Positions 43,324 through 44,497 of a stretch of DNA of 44,497 bases are shown one piece after another; the stretch's first letter is position 1, and each line of letters starts with the position of its first letter. The stretch comes from Alphaproteobacteria bacterium (GTDB lineage Bacteria > Pseudomonadota > Alphaproteobacteria > RF32 > CAG-239). Below the pieces are notes generated by a model. That model made no database searches. It was given only the letters and a program-made list of their open reading frames with translations, and was not told the origin of the DNA. The position numbers and the translations under genes were made by a program. The DNA lies in NCBI GenBank assembly GCA_017465405.1, contig JAFTWG010000033.1, positions 1-44,497 on the forward strand. The letters are read 5' to 3'.

Positions 43324-44133
43324 TTATCTTCTTCTGCTTGTAGAGTTAGATGCTCCTTGACGAGAGCCACCTTGATTTTGTGAGCTTCTTACTGTCCCAC
43401 TCTGTCCTCTTGAAGAAGATGCCCCCTGTCTTACAGATTGACCTTTAGGAGGGGTAGGACGAGAAGAAGAACCAACATTACCATTATTGTTTCTCGGAGG
43501 TGTTGGACGATGTGAATTTCCGACATTGCCGTGATTATTGCCAATTGGTCTTTGGTGATGTGAATTTCCTACATTTCCATTGTGATTTCTCGGAGGATTG
43601 TAAGGATGATTTACACCATGATTAGGCCTTGAGTGGTTATAATCACGATACGGTGGATTTGGATGATGCATATGGTGAGGCTTCGGTCTCCATGCAGGAG
43701 GAGTACTGTGTCGCCAGAACCAATTTCGCAAATCCAAGCATCTTAAATTGCTAACTGCATAGTGAATGTCCCAGAAAGCCGGTCGGGTATAAAGTTCTAC
43801 CGTAATTCCACTCGGATAATAGAACCAATTTCGACGTTTTCCTACAACATAGTAGCCTAAAACTCCCTCATACACATAGGGGCTGTAGCTGATAATTACA
43901 TCATTACCGATAGACCAGGGTTTGAGCTCCGGAAGATGATGATAAGAATAGCCATAAGGCGTCACGAGCAGATAGCCTCTGTTAGTTTCAAAAACAGAGT
44001 ATTGGTTAAAATGCCACTGATTGTCAGTTAAAACCACTCCGTCTTCCAAATACACATTGTCGAGATAACTCTGTGCGCTAACGGTGGTAAGAGATGTCAT
44101 TACGACCGCAAGCATAAGAAAAATCTTTTTCAT
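43324..44133 (-). CDS. Exported protein with His/Asn/Pro-rich repetitive tail, 269 aa
   Basis: MKKIFLMLAVVMTSLTTVSA is a signal peptide with a likely cut before QSY. A globular Tyr/Trp-rich region (about 22-150) follows (NQYSVFETNRGYLLVTPYGY, RRNWFYYPSGITVELY). The rest is low complexity. A His/Pro/Asn segment (HHMHHPNPPYRDYNH) could bind metal ions. Then three imperfect NGNVGNSHxRPTPPRN-type repeats and a Ser/Gln/Arg tail ending SRRR complete the protein. I know no family for it. There is no Shine-Dalgarno sequence; the promoter gives a leader of about 43 bases. Surface attachment or metal binding is inference. Confidence 0.75.
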   Translation of the reverse strand: MKKIFLMLAVVMTSLTTVSAQSYLDNVYLEDGVVLTDNQWHFNQYSVFETNRGYLLVTPYGYSYHHLPELKPWSIGNDVIISYSPYVYEGVLGYYVVGKRRNWFYYPSGITVELYTRPAFWDIHYAVSNLRCLDLRNWFWRHSTPPAWRPKPHHMHHPNPPYRDYNHSRPNHGVNHPYNPPRNHNGNVGNSHHQRPIGNNHGNVGNSHRPTPPRNNNGNVGSSSRPTPPKGQSVRQGASSSRGQSGTVRSSQNQGGSRQGASNSTSRRR

Positions 44134-44182
44134 AGCGGATAATAATTTATATTGTTAGACATAATTTTTACTTATTTCTTCT

Positions 44183-44211
44183 ATTTTAGTCTAATTAATT
44201 TTAAATTTCAA
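44183..44211 (-). promoter_or_regulatory. Promoter of the exported His/Asn/Pro-rich protein gene
   Basis: On the minus strand TTGAAA (44206-44211) and TAAAAT (44183-44188), 17-bp spacer. The 200 bases between this gene and the rRNA terminator hold nothing else I can support. Confidence 0.55.
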
Positions 44212-44338
44212 GTATAAAATAAGCAATGAATAAAAGAATAGTATATCGTCAAATACTTTTTTAATATTGATTATTTTGAGAGTAAAAACCGTATTTTTAA
44301 CTATAACCTATATATTATTGAATAAAGAAGGATTGGGG

Positions 44339-44371
44339 ATAAAAAAAAGCCTCACATGAGTAGTGAGGCTT
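44339..44371 (-). terminator. Terminator of the rRNA operon
   Basis: On the minus strand AAGCCTCAC pairs with GTGAGGCTT, followed by T8. It lies about 30 bases after the 5S rRNA 3' end. Confidence 0.85.
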
Positions 44372-44400
44372 AAGACTAGTAAACGAAAGGATGTTTAGAA

Positions 44401-44497
44401 GATCTGGCTGCGACCTACTCTCCCGTGTCTTAAGACAAAGTACCATCGGCGCAAAAGGGTTTAACAGTCGAGTTCGGAATGGGATCGTGTGGGACAC
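44401..44497 (-). rRNA. rrf: 5S rRNA, 3' part (runs off the right edge)
   Basis: On the minus strand the conserved 5S elements GATCCCATTCCGAACTCG, GCGCCGATGGTACT and CGGGAGAGTAGGTCGC are present. The 3' end lies at GCCAGATC (44401). About 20 bases of the 5' end are outside the window. An rRNA operon therefore continues to the right. Confidence 0.96.

Noticed and set aside
44315..44497. Minus-strand ORF over the 5S rRNA.
   Set aside because: It is translated 5S rRNA and terminator sequence; the RNA gene explains the region fully.

Overview
The window is an AT-rich stretch of a bacterial chromosome, gene-dense and using standard bacterial translation. Several genes point to an alphaproteobacterium: a ChpT-type histidine phosphotransferase (CtrA phosphorelay), a GatCAB amidotransferase operon, TrmFO, HflKC, an HpnD-like squalene-pathway enzyme and a ComEC without a C-terminal hydrolase domain. 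Low GC, a eukaryote/archaeon-type ProS and many orphan secreted or effector-like proteins suggest an uncultured gut or host-associated lineage. That placement is inference; no 16S is present.

Layout. 1-4.1 kb: end of a MORN/YwqK-like gene, a small orphan gene, tig, tRNA-Leu(UAG) and prfC. 4.1-6.7 kb: an orphan 434-aa protein behind an unusually structured 5' leader, a doubtful small ORF and a membrane-protein gene broken by two frameshifts. 6.7-13.9 kb: comEC, a small orphan, elbB, an HpnD-like synthase, trmFO, an acidic exported protein and chpT. 13.9-17.6 kb: a predicted ADP-ribosyltransferase (R/STS/ExE), cspA, a small exported helical protein and proS. 17.7-29.7 kb: two paralogous proteins of an unrecognised family (1511 and 700 aa) bracket yihY, fabI and gatCAB. 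29.8-35.8 kb: mrp, then a run hflK-hflC-degP-holC-M15 dipeptidase-membrane protein with tiny gaps or overlaps. 35.8-44.1 kb: an accessory region with tRNA-Pro(GGG), whose 5' half is duplicated around a hairpin-rich insert, a SLOG-like protein, several orphans, an LpxA-like acyltransferase and a His/Asn/Pro-rich exported protein. The window ends inside a 5S rRNA gene read leftward, so an rRNA operon lies to the right.

How it works together. Housekeeping genes cover translation (tig, prfC, proS, gatCAB, trmFO, tRNAs, 5S), envelope lipid and peptide metabolism (fabI, LpxA-like, HpnD-like, M15 peptidase), membrane proteolysis (HflKC, DegP), DNA uptake and replication (comEC, holC) and cell-cycle control (chpT). 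Between them lie orphan genes with clear sigma70-type promoters (TTGAxT, 16-17 bp, TATAAT-like) and their own terminators. Many of these lack a Shine-Dalgarno sequence and use more G/C-ending codons than their neighbours. The strongest candidates for undescribed biology are the tRNA-Pro insertion, the structured leader at 5.4-5.6 kb, the giant paralog pair and the ADP-ribosyltransferase.
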